From Okeania sp. SIO1I7 (GTDB lineage Bacteria; Cyanobacteriota; Cyanobacteriia; Cyanobacteriales; Microcoleaceae): 64,000 nt of DNA. The DNA lies in assembly GCA_010672585.1 (NCBI GenBank), contig JAAHGF010000014.1:106656-170655 (forward strand), written 5' to 3'. The translations under genes and the position numbers were made by a program. Numbering within the stretch: the stretch's first letter is position 1; every line of letters starts with the position of its first letter. This document shows, piece after piece, positions 53,107 to 63,252 of this stretch. The notes under the pieces were generated by a model that ran no database searches, was not told where the DNA came from, and worked only from the letters and a program-made list of their open reading frames with translations.

Positions 53107-54474
53107 TTATTTTCCGACGAGTACAAACTTTAATATAAATATGATTGCTAATAGCCACATAGTAAAAGTAGTTTCATGTACTTTTCCTTGGAATGTTTTG
53201 AGGAGAGGATAAATAATTAAACCCATAGCTAATCCATCAGCAATTGAGTAACTTAAAGGCATGATTATAATTGTTAAAAATGCTGAAATAGATTCTGCTG
53301 GATCGTCCCAATTAATATTACGAACACTACCCATCATTAATACTCCTACAATTAATAATGCTGGTGCAGTTGCAAAGGAAGGAATTGCTGATAATAAGGG
53401 AATAAAAAATATAGATAAAATGAATAAAATTGCCGTAATAACTGCGGTAAATCCACTGCGTCCTCCTTCAGAAATACCTGAAGCTGATTCAATATAAGTT
53501 GTGACTGTGGAAGTACCCATTACTGCTCCAAATGTTGTACCAATTGCATCTGCCATAAATGCTTTGTTTAAGTTTAATGATTTTTCTGTTTGATTAAAAT
53601 AACCTGTTTTTATTCCTAATCCTGTTAAAGTTCCTACTGTGTCAAATAAATCTACAAATATTAAAACAAAAATGATAGTGGTTAGCTCCCAGATGTTAGT
53701 TTTTATTATACTTTTCAAGCCAATAAATGCTTGACCAAATAAGTGTGTTGGTAATTCAGGAAAACTGACAATTCCTTGAGGTAAAGGTGCAATTCCTAAT
53801 ATCCAGCTTAGTAAGGCAGTTGCTAAGATTCCCCATAATAATGCTCCAGTAATCCTGCGAGCTATGAATCCAGAAGTAATAATAATTCCAGCGATCGCTA
53901 CTAATATTTCTGGTTGATTTAGATTCCCTAAAGTTGTAGTTGTTGTTTCATTGGAGACAATAATTTTGGTGTTAATCAGAGCTATATAAGCAATAAATAA
54001 ACCAATACCAACTGTTGTAGCTTGTTTAATAGATTCAGGAATAGCATTAACTATTTGATTGCGAATTTTACTAATAGTTAAACCAATAAAAATCAAGCCT
54101 TCTACAAACACAGTAGCTAAGGCAATTTGCCAAGAAATTCCTAACTTCAACACTACTGAAAAAGTAAAATAAGCGTTTAACCCCATGCCTGGTGCTAAGG
54201 CAAATGGATAATTACCGTATATTCCCATAATTAGAGTAGCAAATGCTGCTGATATTGCTGTAGCTATTACTAATTCTCCAAATAAATCGCCCGAGTTCTG
54301 CAAAAAAATTGCTTTAGATAATATGTCAGGATTTACTACTAAAATATATGCCATTGTCACAAAAGTAGTTATTCCTGCTATTGTCTCTGTGCGAAAGTTA
54401 GTGTTGAGCTGGTTAAATTGAAAAAAATCAGCAATAATTCCTAATTTATTTAACTGGTCATTTTCTGGGGTCAT
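53107..54474 (-). CDS. NCS2/AzgA-type purine permease
   Basis: A 455-residue polytopic membrane protein taking up hypoxanthine, guanine or adenine by proton symport (AzgA/PbuG branch of NCS2). I start at MTPENDQLNK (54474), since the five extra residues upstream are not family-like. Signatures: TETIAGITTFVTMAYILVVN (around residues 31-50), FALAPGMGLNAYF in the substrate-binding half helix, IPESIKQATTVGIGLFIA, FVDLFDTVGTLTGLG in transmembrane 8 with the conserved Asp, and GTSTVTTYIESASGISEGGR in the second half helix. About twelve to fourteen helices are apparent. No riboswitch is recognised upstream. Confidence 0.9.
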   Translation of the reverse strand: MTPENDQLNKLGIIADFFQFNQLNTNFRTETIAGITTFVTMAYILVVNPDILSKAIFLQNSGDLFGELVIATAISAAFATLIMGIYGNYPFALAPGMGLNAYFTFSVVLKLGISWQIALATVFVEGLIFIGLTISKIRNQIVNAIPESIKQATTVGIGLFIAYIALINTKIIVSNETTTTTLGNLNQPEILVAIAGIIITSGFIARRITGALLWGILATALLSWILGIAPLPQGIVSFPELPTHLFGQAFIGLKSIIKTNIWELTTIIFVLIFVDLFDTVGTLTGLGIKTGYFNQTEKSLNLNKAFMADAIGTTFGAVMGTSTVTTYIESASGISEGGRSGFTAVITAILFILSIFFIPLLSAIPSFATAPALLIVGVLMMGSVRNINWDDPAESISAFLTIIIMPLSYSIADGLAMGLIIYPLLKTFQGKVHETTFTMWLLAIIFILKFVLVGK

Positions 54475-55576
54475 GTCGCTACCTAACAATTAAAAAATTT
54501 GCTAAAAAAATTATCTTTATTTGTATATTTTGTAAAGTAAAAAAAGTGTTTTTTCTACGATTCTAAATACCGTTTCTATCAACCGAGAATATTTTGAGAT
54601 AGTGCTGTTTCAGTCTTTTGTAATACCAATTTCGTAAAATATGGCTATGTTCACGACACAAGGAACAGCGGTGCGACCCCGCGTCAGCGACAGACGCAAG
54701 CTGTCAGACCCCGCGTCAGCGACAGACACAAGGGAATACTGACTCCTGTGAGGGAACAGGGAAAGAAAAACATAATAAAAAAAAGATGAAAAAAGTTTGA
54801 ATTTTTAGAATTTATGTAATTTAGATTTTTTTATTGTAGAAATAAATCACAAATTTTAAGATTTAACTACCTTTTTTGAATTTGGTATAAAAAGTATTAT
54901 GCCTACACTATCTTTAGTAATATTTAATTGATTTTTGCAAAAATACATAAATCTTAGTTTGATTATCATTTTCTTTTTATTTTGGGTTTAATACCCCATC
55001 ATCTACACGGTGTTTACAATTGGTTGGGGTTTGAGTCCCCATCCACTTTTTCCTTTTTCTTCCTTCCAACTTAAGTCCTTTTTCCTTCTTCTTTGTTCAA
55101 TTTTCAAATTTTATCTTTCATCATAAAAAAAAAATTGATTTTGTTAAAACCATACTGTATAATTATTTATATATTTATAATTTATTTAGAATTGTCACAG
55201 CAATTTTTGCCTATAGATTCTAACCATGAGTAAACCCTAAATAAATTAGTAATTTTTTTTTGATTTTTTTTTCACATTCCCTGCTGTGGAAATCGTTTTT
55301 TTTTAATTCATCGATCAAAAAAAATCTTGAGTTATAGGTTGCATTAAGAAAACTTATGCAAAAGAAGATTTTTCTGCAATTTCGAGCCCGTCAGCATTGC
55401 AGAGCAAAGCAATTTTAAACTCATAGGGTGCATCACAGACTCCTAAGTCCCGTTTGATTTTCATCACTAAATATTTCAAATGACTAAAGAACTAAAAACT
55501 CTTTAGTTTTTCTACAAAACAGGACTAATATGTAAATTTTTTTCTGGCTTATACAAAACTTAAAGGTAAATTTAAC
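54475..55576. other. 1.1 kb divergent gap, no gene
   Basis: A very AT-rich spacer between the divergent permease and exporter genes. 54665-54745 carries two GACCCCGCGTCAGCGACAGAC blocks (here in parts: GACCCCGCGTCAG, CGACAGAC) related to 25705. The rest shows nothing recognisable apart from T-runs. Confidence 0.45.
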
Positions 55577-56533
55577 ATGACAAGTCAATTACAATTACTA
55601 CCCCAAAATTCAGCACAAAAATCCACATTTTTATCTTTAATAGCATTATTAATAGGATTATTAGCCGTATCCTTAGCCGCAATTTTTATTCGATTAAGCG
55701 AACGAGAATTAGGACCTGCTAGCACAGTATTAGATCGTTTTGTCATCTCTGGTTTTGTCTTATGGTTTTGGGGCAATTTCCAAGCTCACAAAAATCAATC
55801 ATCAACTAATAAAAACGAACAATATTCAACTTATACACTTAGTGATTGGATTTGCTTATTAGCTGGTGGTTTTACTTTTGCTCCTAGTTTACTTCTGTGG
55901 GCATGGTCTTTAACCCAAACTAATGTAGCGAATTCAACTATACTTCATAATATGATTCCCATCTTTACTGCTCTGGGAGGATGGATATTTTTAAGTCTTC
56001 GTTTTGACCGTAGATTTTTAATAGGAATGGGAATAGCTGTAGTAGGAGCAATTACCATTGGAGCAGATGATATACAAGTAGATTTAGAACATTTTACTGG
56101 CGACGTAGCAGCATTTGCATCTGCAATTTTATTTGGTGCTTACTACTTATTAATTGAAAAACTTCGCTCCAAATTTTCAGCGATAACTATCTTATTATGG
56201 ACTTGTATAAGTGGTAGTTTATTTACTCTTCCTATTGCTTTGTTCACCGAAGATCATATTTTGCCTTTTTCTTGGGGAGGATGGTTATCAATTATTGGTT
56301 TAGCAGTAATTGCCCAAGTTTTAGGTCATGGGTTTGTTACTTATAGTCTCAAAACTTTTTCCTCTGGTTTTGTTGCTTTATGCTTTTTATTAGAACCTGT
56401 AATTACTGCTTTAATTGCTTGGGGATTATTCTCAGAACAACTTACTATAATTAGTTGGCTAGGATTTTCTATAGTATTGTTAGGATTATATTTAGCTCAA
56501 TCAAGTCCTTCAATTCAGAAAGCTAGTAATTGA
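55577..56533 (+). CDS. EamA/DMT-family transporter (RhaT/YdcZ-like exporter)
   Basis: A 318-residue inner-membrane protein with ten predicted helices in two homologous EamA halves. The first half contains FLSLIALLIGLLAVSLAAIF and AGGFTFAPSLLLWAWSLTQT (around residues 95-114), and the second half GDVAAFASAILFGAYYLLIE, FVTYSLKTFSSGFVALCFLL and EPVITALIAWGLFSEQLT, which is the classical EamA close (LEPVxAALxAxLxLGExL). The family exports small metabolites, amino acids or nucleotides; the substrate cannot be told. The start has no strong Shine-Dalgarno, but the family motif begins soon after. It is divergent from the purine permease. Confidence 0.88.
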   Translation: MTSQLQLLPQNSAQKSTFLSLIALLIGLLAVSLAAIFIRLSERELGPASTVLDRFVISGFVLWFWGNFQAHKNQSSTNKNEQYSTYTLSDWICLLAGGFTFAPSLLLWAWSLTQTNVANSTILHNMIPIFTALGGWIFLSLRFDRRFLIGMGIAVVGAITIGADDIQVDLEHFTGDVAAFASAILFGAYYLLIEKLRSKFSAITILLWTCISGSLFTLPIALFTEDHILPFSWGGWLSIIGLAVIAQVLGHGFVTYSLKTFSSGFVALCFLLEPVITALIAWGLFSEQLTIISWLGFSIVLLGLYLAQSSPSIQKASN

Positions 56534-56871
56534 AATAGCAGTCAGCAGTCAGCATTCAGCTATCAGCTTTTCAAGGTGTGTAATAAGGGATTTAAATTCC
56601 TATTAAGCCACACCACTAATTTTTCAAATATAGTGGAGTGAGGCTCTTAAACTCTTAGATTTTTAACTGATAACTTAATGCTTTTTACTGAGTATTTCAT
56701 CAGGAAAAGCTAATAGATAGTTAACTAATATCTAGTGAAAAATAACGTAGGGACGTTCTATAGAAAGTCCCTAAAAAGTTTGAATAAAAAATTTATTTAT
56801 TTGGTATTTCTCGAGATTTATAGTACATGAATAATTCATAAATCAATAATTGGTGAGTAAGCATTCAGCTA
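56534..56871. other. Convergent gap with AGCTATCAGC repeats and a palindrome
   Basis: AGCAGTCAGC/AGCTATCAGC copies lie at 56537-56568 and at 56852-56878, the latter covering the 3' end of the helicase remnant. The palindrome at 56749 is listed separately. Confidence 0.55.
56749..56772. repeat. Palindrome AGGGACGTTCTATAGAAAGTCCCT
   Basis: Arms AGGGAC and GTCCCT enclose TTCTATAGAA, itself a perfect palindrome; only one G/A pair mismatches. This matches the style of the dispersed GTAGGGACGTTC palindromes of cyanobacterial genomes. It could also serve as a terminator for the plus-strand exporter, with AAAAAG following rather than a T-run. Confidence 0.6.
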
Positions 56872-58176
56872 TCAGCTATTGATTTGGAGGAGGATATAAA
56901 AGAATTCGATGCCAAATTTAGCAGTATATTTTTCTATAGATTCTAATATTTTTCGTTCTAACTCTAGCTTTTCATAAATTAACTCTAAGGCAATATCTGA
57001 AAATTCTATAGATGCTAAATTCTCTGGTTGAATAACCAATTCCGAATTAAGTCTAGCAATTGTTTTTGTTAATTTTGCAGCCAAACTTTTCAACTCTTGA
57101 TTTTTATCTTTAATCCCTTCTAACTCAGAAATCTTTTTCACCCCTGATAAAAGTTGCTGATTTTTCTCCTGATACTCCTGCCAATAAGCAACAGATTTTT
57201 TACTAATATATTTTTGCCAGTTAATAATAGCCTTCCCCACTTCAAACTGTTTAGCACTTTCTTCTATTTTTTCTTCTCTACCAATTCTAATACACTTAAT
57301 TTCTTGACTTTCCACACCAGAAATTCTCGTCAAAACATTATCCACTGCCACATTAGACTGGGAAGAAATCAAAATCTTATCATTAGGATATTGCTTGAGA
57401 ATTTGCCGAATAATTTCTGTAATCACAGAAGTTTTTCCAGTTCCCGGAGGTCCTTGAATTAAAAATATTTCCTCAGTAGCTAAAGCTTTACATACAGCTC
57501 TTTGTTGTGACTCATCCAATTGTTGGTTAAAAAATTGTCTAATTAATATAGATTCAATTGGTTTAAGATTAGATGGATTAACTATAACCTGACATAATTC
57601 TGGATTTTCTGAATCACCATATCTAATTTCTCTTAAAGCTTTACGTCTTTTTTCAATTTCAGATTCTTGGTCTTGTAAATTTGTTTCGATTTTTCCTGCA
57701 TCTGATATAGACTGAATAATTTCATCAGGGCAAAAATCTCCAATACTAATATGTAGTTTTTCAATTAATTCTCCATTACTAGATTTTTCCCCGTCAACAA
57801 TATCTCCAATAGGCAACTGCTTTGGTTTTTTTCGACTAGAAGATGACTGTTTTGTGCTGGAAATAGTTACAGGTAATGGAGGAGCTGTAATTTTTTCCAA
57901 ATCTTCAACAGAGATGGGTTTTACTAAAGTTAAAATTACAATTTTTCTTTGCTGATCATAGAATTTTTGTCCGTATTGAAAAGTTAGTTTTTGGTCTTTA
58001 ATAATCTCTTTTTCAATATCAATTACAGATTGCCATTGTTCAAAAGTTGCTGCTAATGCTTGATTATTTTCTCTTTCATTTTTAACCTGTTGTTCTTTCT
58101 CCAGAATTTGATTAACTAACTCATTTAAATCGCCTAAATTTCTTTTCCTTCTTATTGAAGCAGGGCGAATTGCCAT
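56872..58176 (-). pseudogene. Truncated superfamily 1 (UPF1/DNA2-like, AAA_11) helicase
   Basis: 434 residues of the N-terminal part of a large SF1 helicase. LDESQQRAVCKAL (Q-motif region, around 212-224) leads to GPPGTGKTSVITEIIR (Walker A, around 234-249) and ILISSQSNVAVDNVLTRI (motif Ia, around 262-279). A coiled-coil insert rich in Lys and Glu follows (around 310-400), then the frame ends in an unrelated hydrophobic tail (FFYILLQINS) inside an AGCTATCAGC repeat. Walker B (DEA), motifs III-VI and the whole second RecA domain are absent, so it cannot be a working helicase. The start codon lies in the hairpin GGGCGAAT-TGCC-ATTCGCCC (58165-58184), so the N-terminus may also be repeat-derived. 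No frame downstream restores the missing part. Confidence 0.75.
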
Positions 58177-58184
58177 TCGCCCCT
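58165..58184. repeat. Palindrome GGGCGAAT-TGCC-ATTCGCCC
   Basis: A perfect 8-bp stem with a 4-base loop, of the GGGGCGAATGGC type widely dispersed in cyanobacteria. It overlaps the apparent start codon of the helicase remnant and encodes its first residues (MAIRPA). Confidence 0.7.
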
Positions 58185-58521
58185 ATTTTACAGGAATGGC
58201 AAATATTACTTATTAATTATTAATTATTAATTATTCAAGCGTATTTCCATTAATAGCTAATTAAAGAAACAAAAATTTAAATATAGCAGTCGAAGGAAAA
58301 ATTAGGACATATTAAAAACTTAAAACTCAGACAACGCAAGATTCTTTCTTCTTCCTTATTCCTTCTTGCTTCTGCTATATGTTTGAAACAGGTGATCGCC
58401 ACTTTACCATTTTCAATCTAAATAACTTTTAAATACCTGATGAATAGCTATTATTTAAATCATCTTTAACTTAATATTTAATTACAACTGATAACTGATA
58501 ACTGATAACTAATAACTGAAA
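58185..58521. other. Gap with heptamer repeats
   Basis: TTAATTA heptamers lie at 58207-58232, CTTCTTCCTTATTCC near 58345, and ACTGATA heptamers at 58487-58520 abutting the stop of the nuclease-like gene. No gene is seen. Confidence 0.6.
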
Positions 58522-59667
58522 TTACCCTTGATTAACCTCTTCAATAATCCAATGAAAAGTTTCTATTACTTGCTGTAATGCTACATCATCTTGTAATGTC
58601 GATAAACGTAAACTAGGCGCTCTAAATTCTTCTGAATTTCCTGGTAGAGCTAGACCAATTGAACTAAGTTTAGCTCTTAATTCCAACCATTTACCATTGT
58701 TATTAAATGGAGGTTGACAACTATATTTATTCGAGTAAATTTCTAGATGACCTGAAATATCAATACTAAATAACTCTAGACTCTTTTTTTCTGGTTGATT
58801 AACTATGATAGTAAAGCCACCATAAACATCTCCAGTCCCCCATTGAATTGAGGTTATGGGTTCTTGATTTTTAGCCCACTCATGAATTTTTCTGAGTATT
58901 GCTGCCTCATCAGCGCCCCATCTAGTTTTAAATTCTTGAAAGAAAGATACTTCGTCCCACCTTCTTCTCTCGCGAGTTGTACTTGATTTTTTCAGTTGCG
59001 CTTCAGTTGTTTGACCAATTAATCTTGGAACTAAAGTTCTTAAACCTTCTTGACTCACATACTGTTTAATTTCTAATGCTAAAACTTCTACTGGGTCTAT
59101 CTGCTCATTCAGAAATTCTACTACTCTCCGTAGTTCTGCCGGAATATTATCTGCAACAAATACTAAACGAATTTTATTTGCTTGCAAATTAGTTTTAACT
59201 TTTTGCCAGAATTTCTCTTCGTTAGCATCTAAACCCAGAAATTTTTCAAATACTTGTTCTGGATCACGACCATGTTCCCGGCAGTTGACTTCAAACTGAG
59301 CAACAATTGACTCTAGGGGCCAATAAACTCCTACATTAGCAGCATAATCAATCATTTGACCTACTACTTGTTGGCGAATTTCTGCTTTATAAGCACTTTT
59401 AACTATTACTAATGTTGGAATTGCTTCTTGGTCAAGAAATAAATGAGATAATGCCCATTGTTGTGTAATCTCTTCTTCTGTCGATATTGCTATTTCCCGT
59501 GATATTAATAACCATCTTCTGGGAGTAGCTCTATCTATATCATCTCCCGCAAGTAAGTTAGGATAAGTTTCTATAAATTCTTGTAGTTGATCTTCAGACT
59601 CATAAGCTTGTTCTGTCATTTCCACAAGTTGATCGTTGTCACGAATTAAGTAAATACCTCCGCCCAT
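58522..59667 (-). CDS. PD-(D/E)XK nuclease-like protein with a degenerate ExK motif
   Basis: A 381-residue protein of a widespread bacterial family related to restriction-endonuclease-like folds. YESEDQLQEFIETYPNLLAG (around residues 18-37) and PRRWLLISREIAI are the N-terminal landmarks. The core LFLDQEAIPTLVIVKSAY (around 77-94) corresponds to the usual LDQ(x)nPTLVEVKRS strand, and QQVVGQMIDYAANVGVYWP (around 99-117) follows. The Asp and Lys are kept, but the Glu of ExK is Ile here, so nuclease activity is doubtful. The C-terminal half (about 235-381) is a separate domain I cannot name, with Trp-rich strands. No neighbouring defence or repair gene gives context. The start (MGGGIYLIRDND) fits the family. 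Confidence 0.65.
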   Translation of the reverse strand: MGGGIYLIRDNDQLVEMTEQAYESEDQLQEFIETYPNLLAGDDIDRATPRRWLLISREIAISTEEEITQQWALSHLFLDQEAIPTLVIVKSAYKAEIRQQVVGQMIDYAANVGVYWPLESIVAQFEVNCREHGRDPEQVFEKFLGLDANEEKFWQKVKTNLQANKIRLVFVADNIPAELRRVVEFLNEQIDPVEVLALEIKQYVSQEGLRTLVPRLIGQTTEAQLKKSSTTRERRRWDEVSFFQEFKTRWGADEAAILRKIHEWAKNQEPITSIQWGTGDVYGGFTIIVNQPEKKSLELFSIDISGHLEIYSNKYSCQPPFNNNGKWLELRAKLSSIGLALPGNSEEFRAPSLRLSTLQDDVALQQVIETFHWIIEEVNQG

Positions 59668-60044
59668 GAATATACCTCTATTTTTAAGTCAAAATTCCCA
59701 GGAAAAATCAATATAACTTTTAATTTTTATTTATAGCGCTTTGCGCAGGTAATAGGAGGAATAAAAAACCAATTTTCTCAGACTTTTAGCTATTTAGTAG
59801 TTCCTGCAATTTGTCAATATACCAGCGCGCAATGCTATAAAAGTTATTCTAAGTATTGAAAATAGTACAGCTAATTTTTTTTATAGCAGTCGAAAGAAAG
59901 GTAAGGAAATATCAAAAGCCGAAAACTCAGGCAACGCAATATTTTTCTTTCTTCCTTCTTCCTTCTTCCTTCTTCCTTCTTCTATAAAACTAATTTTTAA
60001 ATTGTCAAAAAATTCATTTTCAACAATTGCCAATCTCTACATTT
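59668..60044. other. Gap with a CTTCTTC tract
   Basis: 59946-59986 is CTTCCTTCTTCC repeated. TATAGCAGTCGAA with a nearby GGCAACGCAATATT segment (59882-59950) also occurs at 58284-58330. No gene is seen. Confidence 0.55.
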
Positions 60045-60899
60045 TTATGAACTCATTATTGATTCATTAATAACTCCTGTAAATACTTTTTCTGCTGGTC
60101 CAGTCATATAAACTTTTTGGTCTGTGATTGACCATTCAATCTCCAAACAACCTCCAGGCAGTTCAACTGTAACTTTATTCTCGTTTCTTTGAGTTAAAAC
60201 CCCTGCCACTACTGATGCACAAGCACCCGTACCACAAGCTAATGTTGCACCAGCACCTCTTTCCCATACCCGCATTTTCACATAATTTGGGCTAACAATT
60301 TGAATAAATTCTGTATTAGTCCGTTCTGGAAATACGGAGTGATGCTCAAATTGAGGACCTACTATTTCTAGAGCTATATCAGCAACATTTTCTACAAAAG
60401 TTATACAGTGTGGGTTCCCCATATTGACACAGGTAACAGACCAAGACTTTCCAGCCACTTCTAAAGTTTGATTGACAATTTTCTCATCAGCATTACCTAG
60501 AATTGTGGGTATTTCCGATGCCAATAGTTTTGGCTGTCCCATGTCAACTTTTACTTGGCCATCTGGTTGTAATTCGATTCCGAGTAGACCTGCACCAGTA
60601 TAAATTTTATATTTAGTTTTATTATCATTATCTATTTCAGCAATAAACTTAGCTAAACACCTAATCCCATTGCCACACATTTCTGACTCTGAACCATCAG
60701 AGTTAAATATCCGCATGGTATAATCTGCTTGATCTTGTCTAGGCAGAGCAAAAATCACACCATTCGCACCAATACCAAAATTGCGATCGCACAATTTTAT
60801 CGCCTGTTCTGGTGTTACTATGGGTTGCGGGAGGTGGCGATTATCTATCAAAATAAAATCGTTGCCCAGGCCATGATACTTAGTGAATGATACTGTCAT
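60045..60899 (-). CDS. dapF: Diaminopimelate epimerase
   Basis: A 284-residue cofactor-independent racemase converting LL- to meso-diaminopimelate for lysine and peptidoglycan synthesis. The two catalytic cysteines are in place: C75 in [10 protein letters not shown] (residues 72-81) and C222 in ACGTGACAS (residues 221-229). [12 protein letters not shown] near the N-terminus and [11 protein letters not shown] around 159-169 are family signatures. GIGANGV (43-49) differs from the more common GIGADGV, a mild change. The length is standard. It is divergent from hfq with 76 bases between starts, an arrangement seen in other cyanobacteria, so a shared regulatory region is likely. Confidence 0.95.
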   Translation of the reverse strand: MTVSFTKYHGLGNDFILIDNRHLPQPIVTPEQAIKLCDRNFGIGANGVIFALPRQDQADYTMRIFNSDGSESEMCGNGIRCLAKFIAEIDNDNKTKYKIYTGAGLLGIELQPDGQVKVDMGQPKLLASEIPTILGNADEKIVNQTLEVAGKSWSVTCVNMGNPHCITFVENVADIALEIVGPQFEHHSVFPERTNTEFIQIVSPNYVKMRVWERGAGATLACGTGACASVVAGVLTQRNENKVTVELPGGCLEIEWSITDQKVYMTGPAEKVFTGVINESIMSS

Positions 60900-60975
60900 T
60901 ATGATGCTCCAATAATTAGGTTGAAATTTACTTTTAAATAAAAATTTGACGCGGGAAAGATATTGAATAATTATT

Positions 60976-61188
60976 ATGTCTGACTTTGATACCAGTTTAC
61001 CCAGTGTTCGCCAGATTCAAACTTATATCACAGAGAAGAAAGAAGTAGAGCTAAAACTAATTACTAACGACCTCCATGTAGGAAAAGTTTTCTGGCAAGA
61101 CCCAAATTGCATTTGCCTCTTAGACCAGTATGATTTACCAATTATAATTTGGCGACAAGCTATTGTTTATCTCAAACCAAAAAACTAA
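60976..61188 (+). CDS. hfq: Hfq-like RNA chaperone, cyanobacterial type
   Basis: A 70-residue Sm-fold protein. The N-terminal [11 protein letters not shown] (residues 8-18) and the following strands [20 protein letters not shown] (Sm1) and a short Sm2 ending AIVYLKPKN match cyanobacterial Hfq (Synechocystis Ssr3341-like) rather than enteric Hfq: the YKH signature of Sm2 is absent. In Synechocystis the protein is needed for type IV pilus motility through binding PilB1 and shows weak RNA binding. The start ATG follows an AT-rich leader (AATAATTATT) without a clear Shine-Dalgarno. It is divergent from dapF, the usual cyanobacterial neighbour. Confidence 0.92.
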   Translation: MSDFDTSLPSVRQIQTYITEKKEVELKLITNDLHVGKVFWQDPNCICLLDQYDLPIIIWRQAIVYLKPKN

Positions 61189-62186
61189 TTTTTTCATGGA
61201 AGTTCTTCTACCTTCTTATTTTAAGTTAATCAGAAATAGACAATTCCAAAATAATGTAATTACAAAATTTGTGGCAAAGTCAAATAGGACAAATATAGCG
61301 CTACCCGCAAATCAGAAGTCAGAAGTCATCTTTAACGCTTCTTTGAGTATTTAGGAATGTTTTAAGCTTTGCTTCGACTGCTATAACTATTTAGACATAG
61401 GAGTAGAAATTACACATATAGAGCATTTTTTGTGTATTTTTTCATAAATTTTCTTCCCTGTTGCCTGTTGCCTACTTCTGCAAAAAGTTTATTCTTTTTC
61501 ACCAGATGTCTATCGCTAGATTTCTGTAGTTTTATTCACTATTGTAGTTAATTTTTGTTTTTTAGGATATTTCTGAGTCTGGGGAATTTTCAATTGCCTT
61601 ACTTGACTCGGAAGTCTTCTTGCACAGATTTTTATAAGTATCACAATATTGTAAAGGTATATTAACTTCAAGATATAATATTTAATGTTTGATTAGTTAT
61701 GTCTTAAATTATGATTCAAGAATCATCACTTATTGACATTTTATCGATTTAGTGTTATTTACGTTAATTTGATTGATTAATAATTAAATAACTTAACTTT
61801 AAAAATTAGACCTTGGTGAATGAATCTATAATTTTTTATATTTTTTATATTGGATTAGGTTGATAATTTTCAGCCATCTATCCATACCAAAAATTAGCAA
61901 AGCTCAAAATTAATTATCAAAGCTACGCTTCTTTTGGTGGTAAGTTTTAGGTGTAGAAAACACACCCTTTTCAATTGGGTTAGATAACTCCTCCATCACT
62001 CACCGTTTCTGCAATTGGTTAGTGTTGAATCCCCTAAAAATTGAATCTAATACCTAAAACCTACGACCTAAAACCTAAAACCTTCTTCAAATAGATTCCT
62101 CCTGAGATGAGAGGATATTTTTAATTTGAACGTGTAAATCTAATTTAGTCATTAATTAATCGGAAAAATATTAACTAAAAAAACTA
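61189..62186. other. 1 kb gap, repeats only
   Basis: No gene is seen. It holds ACCAGATGTCTATCG, a scrap of the 91-bp element, near 61501, and a CCTAAAA-based run (CCTAAAACCTACGACC, then CCTAAAACCTAAAACC) at 62051-62082. TCCTC-CTGAGATGA-GAGGA followed by TATTTTTAATTT lies near 62098-62130. The last could be a weak terminator but would end no gene. Confidence 0.45.
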
Positions 62187-63062
62187 ATGTTTTGGTCTAT
62201 CAAAATTAAACAGTTTATCCCTAGCTTAATCTTAGCTATAGTTACAACTATATTAGTAATAGCTAGCCCTGGGTTCAGCCAAACTGTACAAATAACTCCT
62301 ACTAACCCACAACTTGGAGATACTTTATCAGTTGTAATTCAAAAATCTATCGGCGGAGCAACTCCTACAGTTAATATGGATGGAAAAACTTATCCATTCT
62401 TTTCAATTGGACAAAATAAGTTGAGGGCATTATTACCAACTACTCCTTTAGACCGACCAGGTACACGACAACTTCAAATTAACACTGAAGCAGGTATTCA
62501 GAATGTAAATGTAAATCTGCAAAGTCGCTCCTTTCCCACTCAGTCTATTTGGTTACCTCCTGGCAAAGATTCTCTCAAAGGAACAGACTTAGAATTTGAC
62601 AGAGTGGGAGCATTTAAAAAACTTGTCACTCCACAGAAATTTTGGAATGGTCCATTTATTCGACCTAACCAAGGTCCTGTAAGTACAATTTATGGGGTGC
62701 GACGGTATTATAATGGAGAATTTGCTGAAAACTATTATCATCGTGGGGTAGATTATGCAGATTATAATGGCTCTCCTGTAGTAGCTCCTGCTGCGGGTCG
62801 TGTTGCTCTAGTGGGATTAGAATCTCAGGGTTTTGAAATTCATGGTAATACTGTGGGTATCGATCATGGTCAAGGGGTAACAAGCATCTTTATCCATTTG
62901 AGTCGTATCAATGTTCAAGAAGGTGATTTTGTCAAAGCTGGCCAGTTAATCGGTGGTGTAGGATCTACAGGAGCATCTACAGGTCCTCATCTACATTGGG
63001 GACTATATGTATCTGGTCAAGCTGTCGATCCTGTTCCTTGGAGATACAAAGGTATTGAATAA
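62187..63062 (+). CDS. M23 family metallopeptidase (LytM type), exported
   Basis: A 291-residue murein hydrolase or remodelling factor. An N-terminal signal peptide (hydrophobic LILAIVTTILVIASPGFSQ, around residues 14-32) directs it to the periplasm. Residues ~35-130 form a beta-sandwich-like domain. The peptidase (about 155-291) has the LAS metal and catalytic pattern: HRGVDYA (His and Asp zinc ligands, around 189-195), HGNTVGIDHGQGV, SIFIHLSRI (HxxR-type His) and HLHWGLY (HxH, around 271-277). All expected residues are present, so it should be an active endopeptidase rather than an EnvC/NlpD-type pseudo-enzyme. No neighbour forms an operon with it. Confidence 0.9.
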   Translation: MFWSIKIKQFIPSLILAIVTTILVIASPGFSQTVQITPTNPQLGDTLSVVIQKSIGGATPTVNMDGKTYPFFSIGQNKLRALLPTTPLDRPGTRQLQINTEAGIQNVNVNLQSRSFPTQSIWLPPGKDSLKGTDLEFDRVGAFKKLVTPQKFWNGPFIRPNQGPVSTIYGVRRYYNGEFAENYYHRGVDYADYNGSPVVAPAAGRVALVGLESQGFEIHGNTVGIDHGQGVTSIFIHLSRINVQEGDFVKAGQLIGGVGSTGASTGPHLHWGLYVSGQAVDPVPWRYKGIE

Positions 63063-63252
63063 GACTTTTCTAATTAACACATCAAGACTCAAAGAATTTT
63101 TTTCCACCGACTTACTTATATTTGATTTTTAAGTTATGCTCTGGAAAGTAGGGTGATAGTTGATATTGACTTTGATTAACTTATAACCTTAGTCTGATAA
63201 ATATGTAGAAACCTTATGTGAAAATTCTTTTGAGTAAACTTAAATAAAACTT

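Noticed and set aside
54490-54700. Purine riboswitch upstream of the NCS2 permease
   Set aside because: I could not find the conserved purine-aptamer core; the leader is simple AT-rich sequence.
61163-61354. 63-residue frame after hfq
   Set aside because: It overlaps hfq, has no Shine-Dalgarno and shows no recognisable motif.
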